Assembly: GCF_014201415.1 (NCBI RefSeq)
Contig: NZ_JACHEH010000006.1
Coordinates: forward strand, 186,001 to 250,000
Source of the DNA: Chelatococcus composti
Lineage (GTDB): Bacteria > Pseudomonadota > Alphaproteobacteria > Rhizobiales > Beijerinckiaceae
Length of the DNA: 64,000 nucleotides
Reading direction: 5' to 3'
The notes under the pieces are model-generated. The model ran no database searches. It was not told the origin of the DNA and was given only the letters and a program-made list of their open reading frames with translations. The position numbers and the translations under genes were made by a program. Shown here in pieces: positions 37,731 through 46,043 of this stretch (position 1 is the first letter of the stretch; the number at the start of each line of letters is the position of its first letter).

Positions 37731-38267
37731 ATGTCGCTCGAGACGCTGAAGAGCAAGATTCCCGATTTCGCCAAGGACGTGCGGCTCAACCTCTCGTCCC
37801 TGGCGCAGGACGAAACCCTGACGGACCAGCAGAAGTACGGCCTCATCCTCGCCTGCGGCATCGCCACGCGCAATGCCGAGGTGGCCACCGCCTGCGAGGC
37901 GGAGGCGAAGGCCAGGCTGTCGCCGGCCGCGCTCGACGCCGCCCGCGCCGCTGCCGCCATCATGGCGATGAACAACGTCTACTATCGCTTCGTGCACCTT
38001 GCCTCGAACAAGGAATACGGCACCATGCCGGCGAAGCTGCGCATGAACGTCATCGGCAACCCGGGCGTCGACAAGGTCGACTTCGAGCTGTGGTCCCTGG
38101 CCGTCTCGGCCATCAACGGCTGCGGCATGTGCATCGATGCGCACGAGAAGGTTCTGCGGGAAGCCGGCGTTTCGACGGCCGCCGTGCAGACGGCGGTGCG
38201 CTTTGCCGCCATCATCCAGTCCGCAGCCGTGGCGCTGGAAGCGGCTGCGCTCGCGCAGGCCGCCTGA
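37731..38267 (+). CDS. ahpD: Alkylhydroperoxidase AhpD
   Basis: A protein of 178 residues. The AhpD signature is [25 protein letters not shown], holding the CxxC disulfide, the conserved Glu and the relay His. The N-terminal half is a degenerate repeat of the same all-helical fold. AhpD reduces AhpC through lipoylated proteins (SucB or its relatives with Lpd in mycobacteria). The ATG at 37731 gives the family length; a longer in-frame start at 37671 overlaps ahpC and is unlikely. A terminator follows. Confidence 0.94.
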   Translation: MSLETLKSKIPDFAKDVRLNLSSLAQDETLTDQQKYGLILACGIATRNAEVATACEAEAKARLSPAALDAARAAAAIMAMNNVYYRFVHLASNKEYGTMPAKLRMNVIGNPGVDKVDFELWSLAVSAINGCGMCIDAHEKVLREAGVSTAAVQTAVRFAAIIQSAAVALEAAALAQAA

Positions 38268-38305
38268 GTCGGCCCTGCCCGTCGGGCCAGAACACTCGGT
38301 CGCAC

Positions 38306-38329
38306 AAGGGCCGCCACGCGGCCCTTTTT
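38306..38329. terminator. Rho-independent terminator of ahpCD
   Basis: AAGGGCCGC and GCGGCCCTT form a 9-bp stem with a CAC loop and a run of five T, 38 bases after the ahpD stop. Confidence 0.9.
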
Positions 38330-38359
38330 CATTGGCAGAACGGTCATGCCGGCCGCCGC

Positions 38360-39126
38360 TCAGCCCGTCGCGAACAACAGAGGCAAGAGCTGCAGCGGAA
38401 GGTGCGCAGCCGCATGGGCGGCCATCGCGGCCTCCAGCCCGCGCCGGACGAAGAGAAGACCGCAGACCACGCCCACGAGTCCGTGGTCAGCAGGGCCCGC
38501 GCGACGATGGCCGGCGTGAGCGGAGAAAGTGCAGCTGTCGCCGGCAGATGGCCCAGTCCGAAGACGAGGGCAGCCACGGCGATGGCGAACGCAACGTGCC
38601 CGGCGCCGGCCCGTGCGCCGGATCGCCAGCCGCGAGCCCGAAGATAGACAAGCGCCGAGAGCAGGAAAAGGCGCAGCAGGATCTCCTCGGCGATGCCGCC
38701 ATAGAGCATGCCGGCGAGCAGGCGCTTCCACGGCGCGATCTCGGCGAAGGCCGCGACTGCCGGCGAAAGCGCTCCACGGAACAGAACCCCGTCGAGAACA
38801 ACGGTCAGCAGGCCGACACCGAGACCCGCGGCGATTGCCCGCGCGAGCCGCGCGTCCGCCAGCGGCACGGACCGGCCGCCGACGAGCGCAGCCAGCAGCG
38901 GCGCTCCGGCAAGCCCGACGCGCCCGGCGGCCTTGAGGCCGAGATGGGCGGCGAGTGCGAAGACAACCAGCGCCTGCACCGCCAGCCCGCCTGTCAGCAC
39001 CGGCAGGGGCGGCAGATCGGCGAACGCGCCGCCGAGGGCCAAGGCGATCGGAAGGGTGGCGAGGGAAGCCGCGCATCCGAGGCACGACAGCAGCAGGACA
39101 AGGCGATGATGGACGCGTTTCTCCAT
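38360..39126 (-). pseudogene. CPBP-family intramembrane metalloprotease, interrupted by a frameshift
   Basis: The first 214 or so codons from ATG 39126 give a hydrophobic CPBP (Abi) protein with the two catalytic motifs GGIAEEILLRLFLLSALV and LVFGLGHLPA. At about 38,483-38,487 the frame is lost: the continuing frame gives TTDSWAWSAVFSSS and ends at 38344, while the neighbouring frame gives the expected family C-terminus GLVGVVCGLLFVRRGLEAA and AHAAAHLPLQLL, ending at 38360. One missing base in CTGACCACGGACTC would restore it. The site is not a homopolymer. The third conserved motif with its His is therefore lost in the literal reading. Real pseudogene or sequence error cannot be told apart here. 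Confidence 0.75.
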
Positions 39127-39243
39127 GGTTTCCCTGGGCGACAGGCCCGCAACGGGGCACCGTGAGACCCAGCTAGGGCGCGGAGATTACCGCTGCATGA
39201 CGAACCGGCGTCGCAGCAGCACCCCGCCACTCAAATTGCATTC

Positions 39244-39273
39244 TTGACGAACTACAACCTCTGCGCGAATAAT
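39244..39273 (+). promoter_or_regulatory. Sigma-70-like promoter of the ParA-like pair
   Basis: TTGACG and AATAAT are separated by 18 bases in an unusually A/T-rich stretch, 56 bases upstream of the first ParA-like gene. This is one of the clearest housekeeping-type promoters in the window. Confidence 0.6.
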
Positions 39274-39329
39274 GATTTTGCTTTCAATCATCCGGTTGTC
39301 CAAAGCCAGAATTTTCTTGGGGTCGTTTC

Positions 39330-40070
39330 ATGAAACATTCGGTTATCCTGGTCGGCGCCGACAAGGGCGGCGTGGGCAAGACCACGACGTGCCGCGGTCT
39401 TCTCGACTATCTTATCGAGCGCAATGTATTACCCCGAGCTTTCGACACCGAAACGCCTCGCGGCACGCTGCAACGCTTCCACCCGGACATCACCGAGATC
39501 GTTGACCTGTCGCAGACGGCTGGCCAGATGCGCATCATCGACACGCTGGCACGCACGGACGTGAAGGCGAGCGTCATCGATGTGCGCGCCGGCCAGATGT
39601 TGCGGACGCTCGCCGCCCTGCGCGACATGGGCTTTCTCGACGCGGTGGCCGAAAAGCGCTTCAACTTCATCGTCCTGCATGTCCTCGGGCCATCGATCGC
39701 CTCCCTGGACGAGATCGCCGAGGCCGTACCCTTCACGGGGGATGCCCAGTACTTCCTCGTGAAGAACAAGGTGAACGACACGACCTTCTTCGACTGGAGC
39801 CCTGCGACAGCAAAGGCCTATTTCGGTAAGATCAGATGCGCCGGCGAGATCGTCATCCCCAAGCTCAACGAGATGGCCTACGAACAGGTTGAGCTGGCGG
39901 GGACGAGCTTTTCGTCCTTTGTCGCCGACAGGACGCGTGACGGCGAGGAGGCCGGCTATTCCTTCGTGCTGCGCGGCTATGTCCGCACCTGGCTGCGTGC
40001 CGTCTACGCGGAGTTCGACCGGGTGCAGCTCGCCGACATCCTGACAGCGTCGCCCGGCAAGCGAAGCTGA
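39330..40070 (+). CDS. ParA/MinD-like P-loop NTPase, first of a tandem pair
   Basis: A protein of 246 residues that I cannot assign to a named system. Residues 12-20 are a deviant Walker A, KGGVGKTTT, typical of the ParA/MinD family (signature Lys12, P-loop Lys17). Asp39 in RAFDTETPRG matches the switch-I Asp. A probable Walker B is SVIDVRAGQM (Asp84). The later strand FNFIVLHVLGPS lacks the usual Asp. There is no helix-turn-helix and no ParB gene nearby, so plasmid partition is unlikely. It shares several blocks with the next gene (AGQMR, the hydrophobic strand ending in LHxxG, and WLRAVYAEFDRVQL). Role unknown. Confidence 0.75.
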   Translation: MKHSVILVGADKGGVGKTTTCRGLLDYLIERNVLPRAFDTETPRGTLQRFHPDITEIVDLSQTAGQMRIIDTLARTDVKASVIDVRAGQMLRTLAALRDMGFLDAVAEKRFNFIVLHVLGPSIASLDEIAEAVPFTGDAQYFLVKNKVNDTTFFDWSPATAKAYFGKIRCAGEIVIPKLNEMAYEQVELAGTSFSSFVADRTRDGEEAGYSFVLRGYVRTWLRAVYAEFDRVQLADILTASPGKRS

Positions 40071-40101
40071 GCAAAGCCGAGGCAACGATCTGGACGCTGC
40101 T

Positions 40102-40818
40102 ATGCGACACGTTGTCATGAGCGGCTGGACGCCCATCTTCATCGCCTGCGGGCCCCGGGCGCACGTCGGCAAGACACTCTCTGCGCGACTCTTCCTGGAG
40201 TTCTGCCGGGCGAGCGGTCGACCGCCGCTCGCCTTCGATGCCAACCCGCACGATGCAATGCTGGCCGCCGCGACTAAGGGGGCAGCCGAGGTCGTCAACC
40301 TCGCCACATCGGTCGGGCAGATGCGGCTGTTCGAGGGCATGCTGAGAGCGGGCCCGGAGCCCCGCGTCGTCGACCTGTGGCACGGATTCTACGATCCGTT
40401 CCTCGATCTCGTGGAACAGACGGACTTCGCCTCGGAAGCCGCACTGCGCGATTTCAAGCTGGTGCTGCTGCTACACGGGCGGACGCTGGAGGAGTTCGCC
40501 ATCCACGCCACGCAGCTCAGCGCGCGCATCACCCCGGCTGAAACCATCGTCGTGCTCAATGGGCACGTCTGCGAAAATGCCAATTCAGGCTTCGGCCGCT
40601 TCGAGCATTCCCTGACGATCCTGCCGATCGCGTCGTCGATCCTGCGGCGGCTGGAGCGCGGGGGGCTCGGGTTCGTCGAGGCGACGGACGCCAGACACGG
40701 CCTGCCCTCGCCGGTGGCCCGCGGTTGCCTGAGAGACTGGCTGACGCATGCCTTCGCGCAGTTTCACGCCATCGAGCTGCGCCACCGCCTCGGGGCGACG
40801 ACCTTCAATCCAGGCTGA
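40102..40818 (+). CDS. ParA-like paralogue with degraded P-loop, second of the pair
   Basis: A protein of 238 residues, 31 bases downstream of its paralogue. The Walker A region is RAHVGKTLSA (residues 19-28): the GKT core remains, but the signature Lys is Arg and the Gly-Gly pair is Ala-His. Asp46 (AFDANP), VGQMR (71-75), VVDLWHG (Asp91) and the C-terminal WLTHAFAQFHAIEL align with the first protein. It may bind nucleotide without normal hydrolysis and act as a partner of the first, forming a heterodimer. No known family name could be given. An ATG at 40117 is an alternative start. Confidence 0.7.
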   Translation: MRHVVMSGWTPIFIACGPRAHVGKTLSARLFLEFCRASGRPPLAFDANPHDAMLAAATKGAAEVVNLATSVGQMRLFEGMLRAGPEPRVVDLWHGFYDPFLDLVEQTDFASEAALRDFKLVLLLHGRTLEEFAIHATQLSARITPAETIVVLNGHVCENANSGFGRFEHSLTILPIASSILRRLERGGLGFVEATDARHGLPSPVARGCLRDWLTHAFAQFHAIELRHRLGATTFNPG

Positions 40819-40829
40819 GCATACTGTCG

Positions 40830-41269
40830 TCACATGCGCGCAGAATGCTCTGCCGCCGCGTGTCGCGATGCCTCATCGGGTCCACCTTCGGCGAGGCTGT
40901 CGAGGATAGGGCAGTCGGGCCGGTGGTCGCCGTGGCAGTGGTCCGCAAGATGCCGGAGCGTGCTCACCATCTCGCGGATCTGGCGCATCTTTTCCTCAAG
41001 CTCGGCAATGTGGGCGACGGCGATACGCTTCACGTCCGCACTGGCCCGGCCGTGATCGGCCCACAGGGCGAGCAGCTCGGCGATCTCCCTGACCGAGAAA
41101 CCGAGGTCGCGCGCCCGGCGGATGAAGCGCAGCCGGTGGATGTCGCTCGTCGAATAGACGCGATAGCCCGCCTCGGTGCGCGCCACGCCGCTGAGAGGCC
41201 GATCCGTTCATAGTAGCGGATCATCTTGGCCGAGACTCCCGAGGCGGCCGCGGCTTCGCCGATATTCAT
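40830..41269 (-). pseudogene. cueR: CueR-type MerR copper regulator, interrupted by a frameshift
   Basis: From ATG 41269 the frame gives the MerR helix-turn-helix start MNIGEAAAASGVSAKMIRYY and ERIGL, then becomes nonsense. A second frame picks up immediately with ARTEAGYRVYSTSDIHRLRF, FIRRARDLGFSVREIAELL, a dimerisation helix, and the Cu(I) loop CHGDHRPDC (Cys-x7-Cys, as in CueR), ending at 40830. One base missing at about 41,193 would give exactly the normal spacing between GL and RTEAGYR. Two intact 19-bp-spacer promoters upstream of copA and the chaperone gene fit this regulator. A sequence error is possible. Confidence 0.8.
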
Positions 41270-41279
41270 GAGTCACTCC

Positions 41280-43796
41280 TCAGCTTCGGGCGATGGCCTC
41301 GCGTGGCGGCGAGAAGCGCCGTAGCCGCAAGGCGTTGGTGACGACGAAGACACTCGACAGGGCCATCGCCCCGGCGGCCAGCATCGGCGACAGCAGGATG
41401 CCGAAGGCCGGATAGAGCACGCCGGCCGCCACGGGGATGAGCGCAACGTTGTACGCGAAGGCCCAGAAGAGGTTCTCGGCGATGTTGCGCATGGTCGCGC
41501 GCGAAAGGGCGAAAGCCGTCGCGACGCCGGTGAGCGCGCCCGACATCAGCACCACATCGGCGCTCTCGATGGCGACATCCGTGCCGGTGCCGATGGCGAT
41601 GCCGACATCGGCTGCGGCGAGAGCCGGCGCGTCGTTGATTCCGTCGCCGACGAAAGCGACAAGCCCGGCGCGCCTCAGCCGCTCGACAACCTCCACCTTG
41701 CCGCCGGGCAGCACCTCCGCCTCCACCGCATCGATGCCGAGGCGCCGGGCTACTGCCTCGGCCGTGCGCCGGTTGTCGCCCGTGACCATCACGACGGTGA
41801 GGCCGAGACCATGCAGGGCCGCCAGGGCGGCAGGCGTGGAGGGCTTGATCGTGTCGGCGACGGCGACGATGCCCGCAAGGCGCCCGTCGACGGCCGCGTA
41901 GAGCGGCGTGCGACCCTCGTCGGCAAGACGCGCCGCCTCCTCGGCAAAGGGTGCCACGGAGACGCCCAGCCGCTGCATCAGGCGGTCTGCCCCCACCTCG
42001 ACGCGCCGCCCGGCCACGACGGCGCTGACGCCGAAGCCGGGGTCGGCCGAAAAGGATTGGGCAGGCGCAAGTTCGAGGCCCCGCTCGGCGGCGGCACGCA
42101 CCACTGCCTGGGCGATCGGATGTTCCGAGCGCGCCTCGGCGGAAGCGAGGAGACGCAGAAGCTCGTCCTCATCGAACCCGTCGGCGACGACGAAGTCCGT
42201 CAGCGACGGCCTGCCCTGGGTCAGCGTACCCGTCTTGTCGAGGGCGACGGTGCGCACGCCCCGCAGGCTCTGCAAGGCGTCGCCCTTGCGAAAGAGGATG
42301 CCGAGCTCGGCCGCGCGACCCGTAGCGACCATGATCGAGGTTGGCGTCGCAAGGCCCATGGCGCAGGGGCAGGCGATGATGAGCACTGCGACCGCGTTGA
42401 CGAGGGCCAGCGACAGCGCCGGCTCGGGGCCGAACGCGAGCCAGGCGAGGAATGTCGCAACCGCCGCAGCCACGACGGCCGGCACGAACCAGGCCGTGAC
42501 CTTGTCGACGAGTCCCTGGATCGGCAGTTTCGCCCCTTGCGCGGCCTCAACCATGCGCACGATCTGGGCGAGCAGCGTGGCGGCGCCGACCTTGGTGGCG
42601 CGGAAGGTGAAAGAGCCGGTGCCGTTGACGGTGCCCGCCACGACTTCCGCGCCCGCCGCCTTGGCGACGGGGATCGGCTCGCCCGTAATCATGGATTCGT
42701 CGACGAAGGAGCTGCCGTCGAGGACCTCGCCGTCGACTGCGATGCGCTCGCCCGGACGCACCACCACGACATCGCCCACGGCGACATCGCCGATGGCAAC
42801 CTCGCGCTCGGCGCCGTTGCGCAGGACGCGGGCCGTGCGCGGCTGCAGGCCGACGAGACGGCGCACGGCCTCGCCGGTCCGGCCCTTCGCCCGCGCCTCC
42901 AGATAGCGGCCGACGAGGATGAGCGTGACGATGACCGCCGCCGCCTCGAAATAGACATAGGCGGTGCCCGCCGGCAGCAGGCCGGGGGCGAAGGTGGCCA
43001 CGCTCGAGTAGAGGAAGGCCGCGCCGGCGCCGAGCACCACGAGCGCATTCATGTCCGGCGCACCGCGTAGCAGGGCCGGCACACCCTTGGCGAAGAAGCG
43101 GCGGCCCGGCACAACGAGCACCACCGCCGTCAGCGCGAACTGCAGCGGCCAGTTGAGATCGCCGAGGAGCGCCATCACCCGGTGGTGAAAGCTGTCAAAG
43201 ATGTGGCCGCCCATCTCGATGACGAAGACCGGCACGGTCAGCACGGCAGCCAGGATGACGTCCCGGCGCAGGGCTCGCGTCTCTGCATCGCGGCGGTCGA
43301 TCGCCTCGGCGTTGCCGGCAGCCGCTTTGTCGAGCGGGCGCATGCCATAGCCGGCGCGCTCCACCGCCGCCACGAGGCTCGCCGCATCAACGGTGCGGGC
43401 AACATGACGCACGGTGGCCTCGCCGGTGGCGAGGTTGACGCTGGCCGCGAGGACGCCGGGCACTGCGGAGAGCACCTTCTCGATGCGGGCCACGCAGGAG
43501 GCGCAGGTCATGCCGTCGACGGCAAAGCGGCTGGTCTCGACGGGCACCGTATAGCCGGCCCTGGCCACGGCGGCGACCACGGGTGCGATGTCGGCCTGGC
43601 GGCCGGAGAAGGCGATGCGCGCCCGCTCCGTCGCGAGATTGACGTCGGCAGCCGCGACGCCGGAGACGCCCGATATCGCCTTCTCGACACGTCGCATGCA
43701 GGAGGCACAGGTCATGCCCTCGATGGGCAGGAAGACCGTGGCACCCTCCGCGGCGGCGACACCGGGCGAGCCGGCCTCATCGGGTGATCGTTTCAT
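41280..43796 (-). CDS. copA: Cu(+)-exporting P1B-type ATPase
   Basis: A protein of 838 residues. Two N-terminal heavy-metal domains, each with GMTCASC, precede eight membrane helices. The transmembrane metal site is [15 protein letters not shown], the phosphorylation site [13 protein letters not shown], followed by SEHPIAQAV (HP locus), [13 protein letters not shown] and [17 protein letters not shown]. It exports Cu(I) to the periplasm. An ATG 33 bases further upstream (43829) lies inside the predicted -10 element, so the ATG at 43796, preceded by GGGAG, is the likely start. cueR lies 10 bases downstream on the same strand. Confidence 0.95.
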   Translation of the reverse strand: MKRSPDEAGSPGVAAAEGATVFLPIEGMTCASCMRRVEKAISGVSGVAAADVNLATERARIAFSGRQADIAPVVAAVARAGYTVPVETSRFAVDGMTCASCVARIEKVLSAVPGVLAASVNLATGEATVRHVARTVDAASLVAAVERAGYGMRPLDKAAAGNAEAIDRRDAETRALRRDVILAAVLTVPVFVIEMGGHIFDSFHHRVMALLGDLNWPLQFALTAVVLVVPGRRFFAKGVPALLRGAPDMNALVVLGAGAAFLYSSVATFAPGLLPAGTAYVYFEAAAVIVTLILVGRYLEARAKGRTGEAVRRLVGLQPRTARVLRNGAEREVAIGDVAVGDVVVVRPGERIAVDGEVLDGSSFVDESMITGEPIPVAKAAGAEVVAGTVNGTGSFTFRATKVGAATLLAQIVRMVEAAQGAKLPIQGLVDKVTAWFVPAVVAAAVATFLAWLAFGPEPALSLALVNAVAVLIIACPCAMGLATPTSIMVATGRAAELGILFRKGDALQSLRGVRTVALDKTGTLTQGRPSLTDFVVADGFDEDELLRLLASAEARSEHPIAQAVVRAAAERGLELAPAQSFSADPGFGVSAVVAGRRVEVGADRLMQRLGVSVAPFAEEAARLADEGRTPLYAAVDGRLAGIVAVADTIKPSTPAALAALHGLGLTVVMVTGDNRRTAEAVARRLGIDAVEAEVLPGGKVEVVERLRRAGLVAFVGDGINDAPALAAADVGIAIGTGTDVAIESADVVLMSGALTGVATAFALSRATMRNIAENLFWAFAYNVALIPVAAGVLYPAFGILLSPMLAAGAMALSSVFVVTNALRLRRFSPPREAIARS

Positions 43797-43826
43797 CGGC
43801 AACTCCCGGAAAGCGAGGTTGCCCCT

Positions 43827-43857
43827 CATATGAGGCTTCCCACGATGGGAAGGTCAA
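43827..43857 (-). promoter_or_regulatory. CueR-type promoter of copA (19-bp spacer)
   Basis: On the minus strand TTGACC (43857-43852) is followed after exactly 19 bases by CATATG (43832-43827). The spacer contains the dyad TTCCCATCGTGGGAA, the classic MerR/CueR arrangement in which the long spacer is untwisted by the copper-bound activator. Transcription should start about 7 bases further, upstream of the copA ATG at 43796. Confidence 0.8.
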
Positions 43858-43883
43858 GGTCACCCGCCCCGACCCACGGCCGC

Positions 43884-43914
43884 TTGACCTTACCACGATG
43901 GGAGGGAGTAGACA
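43884..43914 (+). promoter_or_regulatory. CueR-type promoter of the copper chaperone gene (19-bp spacer)
   Basis: TTGACC (43884-43889) and TAGACA (43909-43914) are separated by 19 bases that include CCACGATGGGAGG, a relaxed version of the dyad found in the copA promoter. It faces away from copA, so one regulator can induce both genes. Confidence 0.75.
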
Positions 43915-43945
43915 GGGCTGAAATCACCCCTTCCGGAGATCCTCC

Positions 43946-44149
43946 ATGCTCGTGTTTCACGTTCCCGAAATGAGCTGCAGCCACTGCGTGGCGACCATCG
44001 AGCGCGCCATCGCGGCGCTCGACCCGCGCGCCGAGGTGGCCATCGATCTTTCCGCCCGCAAGGTGACGGTGAAGACCACTCGCGAGCAGGCCGAGGTCCG
44101 CCGGGCGATCGACGAGGCCGGCTACAAGGCCGAGCCGATCGCTGCGTGA
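43946..44149 (+). CDS. copZ: Copper chaperone, heavy-metal-associated domain (CopZ-like)
   Basis: A protein of 67 residues consisting of one ferredoxin-like HMA domain. The metal-binding motif is PEMSCSHCVATIERAI (Cys-x-x-Cys), and the C-terminal GYKAEPI is typical of the last strand. It probably carries Cu(I) in the cytosol to CopA. GGAGATCC lies just before the ATG. It is transcribed divergently from copA behind its own 19-bp-spacer promoter. Confidence 0.93.
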   Translation: MLVFHVPEMSCSHCVATIERAIAALDPRAEVAIDLSARKVTVKTTREQAEVRRAIDEAGYKAEPIAA

Positions 44150-44155
44150 GCCGCC

Positions 44156-45112
44156 TCAGGCGAGGCATTCCTCACAGATAGCGCGCAGGTGGCGGATGTC
44201 GGTACCGCAGCAGCCGCCGAGCACGCACACGTGCTGCATCAATCCCTCGCGCAGCTGCCTGTAGCGCCGCCCAAGATCGACCGGGTCGCCCGGGTCGAGC
44301 TCGGGCGAGGCATCAAGCTCGGCATGGCTCATCGTTGAGGCACTGGCCCGGATGCCTCCGATGCGCCGGCGCCATGCCGCGTCCGTTCCCCCCTCGTCGA
44401 GCACGCCGGCGAAATGGGTGGGGTGCGCGCAGTTGATCATGTAATAGGCCGGATAGCCGCCGGTCTCGTCATCCACCAGCGCGACGGCCTCGGCCGGGCT
44501 CTCGCCAGAGGGCCGCCTGCCATCGGTCTCGACGGTGAAGGAGATGACGACCGGCATGGCGTGCGCCTGCGCCGCCCGCGCGATGCCCGCCGCCTCGCGG
44601 GCGTAGGTCATGGTGATGGCGCTCACCATGTCGGCCTCCGTCGCCGCCAGTGCCGCGACCTGGTGGGCGTGATAGCTCTCCGCCTCGGCCGGAGACATGC
44701 TGGTGTCGGCGACATAGCCGTCGCCACGCGGGCCGACCACCCCGTTGATGACGATGGGCGTATCGGCGGTCTCGAAGCGGCGGCGCAGTGCCTCCGCGAA
44801 GGACACGGACTCCCGCTGCACCTGCGCCAGGTCGGACAGCGTGTAGCCGAGACGCGCGCCCCAGTCGGGATTGGCCCGCCACGTCGCGGTATCGAGCACG
44901 AAGCCTGCGCCGTGGGAGCGGGCAAGCTCGAGATAGGGCACGAAATAGTCGCTCAGCCGCTGGCGCCCCTCCTGGTCGAGCAGGAGGGGAAAGGCCGCGA
45001 AGCAGGGCAGATCGACATTCTCGAGAAAGACGAGGGTGGTCTCCAGTCCGCCGTCCGCCAGGAAGGGGCGTCCGTCGAGCTGTGGCAGTCGCTGTCGGTA
45101 GAGTGCCATCAT
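44156..45112 (-). CDS. Homocysteine S-methyltransferase family protein
   Basis: A protein of 318 residues of the BHMT/MmuM Pcc1_Met superfamily. The zinc ligands are visible: Cys in MINCAHPTHF and the Cys pair in LGGCCGTDIRHLRAI. It begins with LPQLDGRPFLADGGLETTLVF, which matches the domain start, and continues NGVVGPRGDGY. It should transfer a methyl group from a donor such as S-methylmethionine or betaine to homocysteine, but the donor is not identifiable. It is convergent with copZ, whose stop is 7 bases away. No SAM riboswitch was recognised upstream. Confidence 0.9.
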   Translation of the reverse strand: MMALYRQRLPQLDGRPFLADGGLETTLVFLENVDLPCFAAFPLLLDQEGRQRLSDYFVPYLELARSHGAGFVLDTATWRANPDWGARLGYTLSDLAQVQRESVSFAEALRRRFETADTPIVINGVVGPRGDGYVADTSMSPAEAESYHAHQVAALAATEADMVSAITMTYAREAAGIARAAQAHAMPVVISFTVETDGRRPSGESPAEAVALVDDETGGYPAYYMINCAHPTHFAGVLDEGGTDAAWRRRIGGIRASASTMSHAELDASPELDPGDPVDLGRRYRQLREGLMQHVCVLGGCCGTDIRHLRAICEECLA

Positions 45113-45225
45113 CCGCTCCTCTCAGCGCACAACGCCTCATGAGGCACGGTTTCTGGCCCACCGGTCCGTGCCAGAGCACACATGGCACCCTGCCGACAGC
45201 AGCTATTATCTTGCAGCCGTGCTCG

Positions 45226-46014
45226 CTACGTCTCGTCGCTCCGGGCCTCGCCCACCTCGACGACTTCCACGCCGTGTTCGCTGCACAGTTCGCGCAGGGG
45301 CGCGGAGGTCAGCCGGTCGGTGACGAACACGTCGACCTCGCGCAGATCGGCGATGCGCACCGGCGCCGTGCGGTCGAGCTTGTGGGCATCGGCGACGAGG
45401 ACCACGCGGCGCGCATTCTCGATGATGGCGCGCGCCACGCGCACTTCCCGGTAGTCGAAATCGAGCAGCGCCCCGTCCTCGTCGATGGCCGAGGCACCGA
45501 TGACGGCATAGTCCACCTTGAACTGGCGCACGAACTCCACCGCCGCCGAGCCGATGATGGCGCCGTCGGCACGGCGGACCGGCCCGCCCGCAAGGATGAC
45601 CTCGATCGCCGGGTGGCGATAGAGCAGCGTCGCCACATTGAGGTTGTTGGTGATGACGAGCAGGCCCTCGTGATCGACAAGGGCGCGCGCCACCTCCTCC
45701 GTGGTCGTGCCGATGTTGATGAAGAGTGAGGCGTTGTTGGGCACGAGCCGCGCCGCCGCCTCGCCGATGGCCCGCTTGCTGGCGTGGGCGATGAGGCGCC
45801 GGGCCTCGTAGGACAGGTTCTCTACGCCGGAGACGACGATGGCGCCGCCGTGCACGCGCGTCATCAGCCGCCGGTCACAGAGCTCGTTGAGATCCTTGCG
45901 GATGGTCTGCGGGGTGACCTCGAAACGCGCGGCAAGGTCCTCGACGTTGACACGCCCCTGCACGCGCGCGATGGCCAGGATGTCCTGCTGGCGCGGGGTG
46001 ATGCTGTCGCTCAT
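45226..46014 (-). CDS. DeoR/GlpR-family transcriptional regulator
   Basis: A protein of 262 residues. The N-terminal winged helix (SITPRQQDILAIARVQGRVN, VEDLAARFEVTPQTIRKDLN, HGGAIV) is diagnostic of DeoR. The C-terminal sensor domain (FINIGTTTEEVARALVDHEG, VILAGGPVRRADGAIIG, DVFVTDRLTSAPL) resembles GlpR and probably binds a sugar or polyol phosphate. No transport or sugar operon is adjacent, so its targets are outside the local set or it acts elsewhere. The neighbour LOG gene lies 29 bases upstream of its... start side on the same strand. Confidence 0.92.
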   Translation of the reverse strand: MSDSITPRQQDILAIARVQGRVNVEDLAARFEVTPQTIRKDLNELCDRRLMTRVHGGAIVVSGVENLSYEARRLIAHASKRAIGEAAARLVPNNASLFINIGTTTEEVARALVDHEGLLVITNNLNVATLLYRHPAIEVILAGGPVRRADGAIIGSAAVEFVRQFKVDYAVIGASAIDEDGALLDFDYREVRVARAIIENARRVVLVADAHKLDRTAPVRIADLREVDVFVTDRLTSAPLRELCSEHGVEVVEVGEARSDET

Positions 46015-46043
46015 GGGGCGCCCCTACCTCGGGCCGATTCGGA

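Noticed and set aside
39330-40818. A plasmid or integrative-element partition locus
   Set aside because: No ParB, no parS-like iterons, no replication or relaxase gene, and the second protein lacks a normal P-loop.
43797-43829. An 11-residue longer copA start
   Set aside because: Its ATG lies inside the predicted -10 element of the CueR-type promoter.
45113-45225. A SAM riboswitch before the homocysteine methyltransferase gene
   Set aside because: The short leader shows none of the SAM-II conserved blocks.
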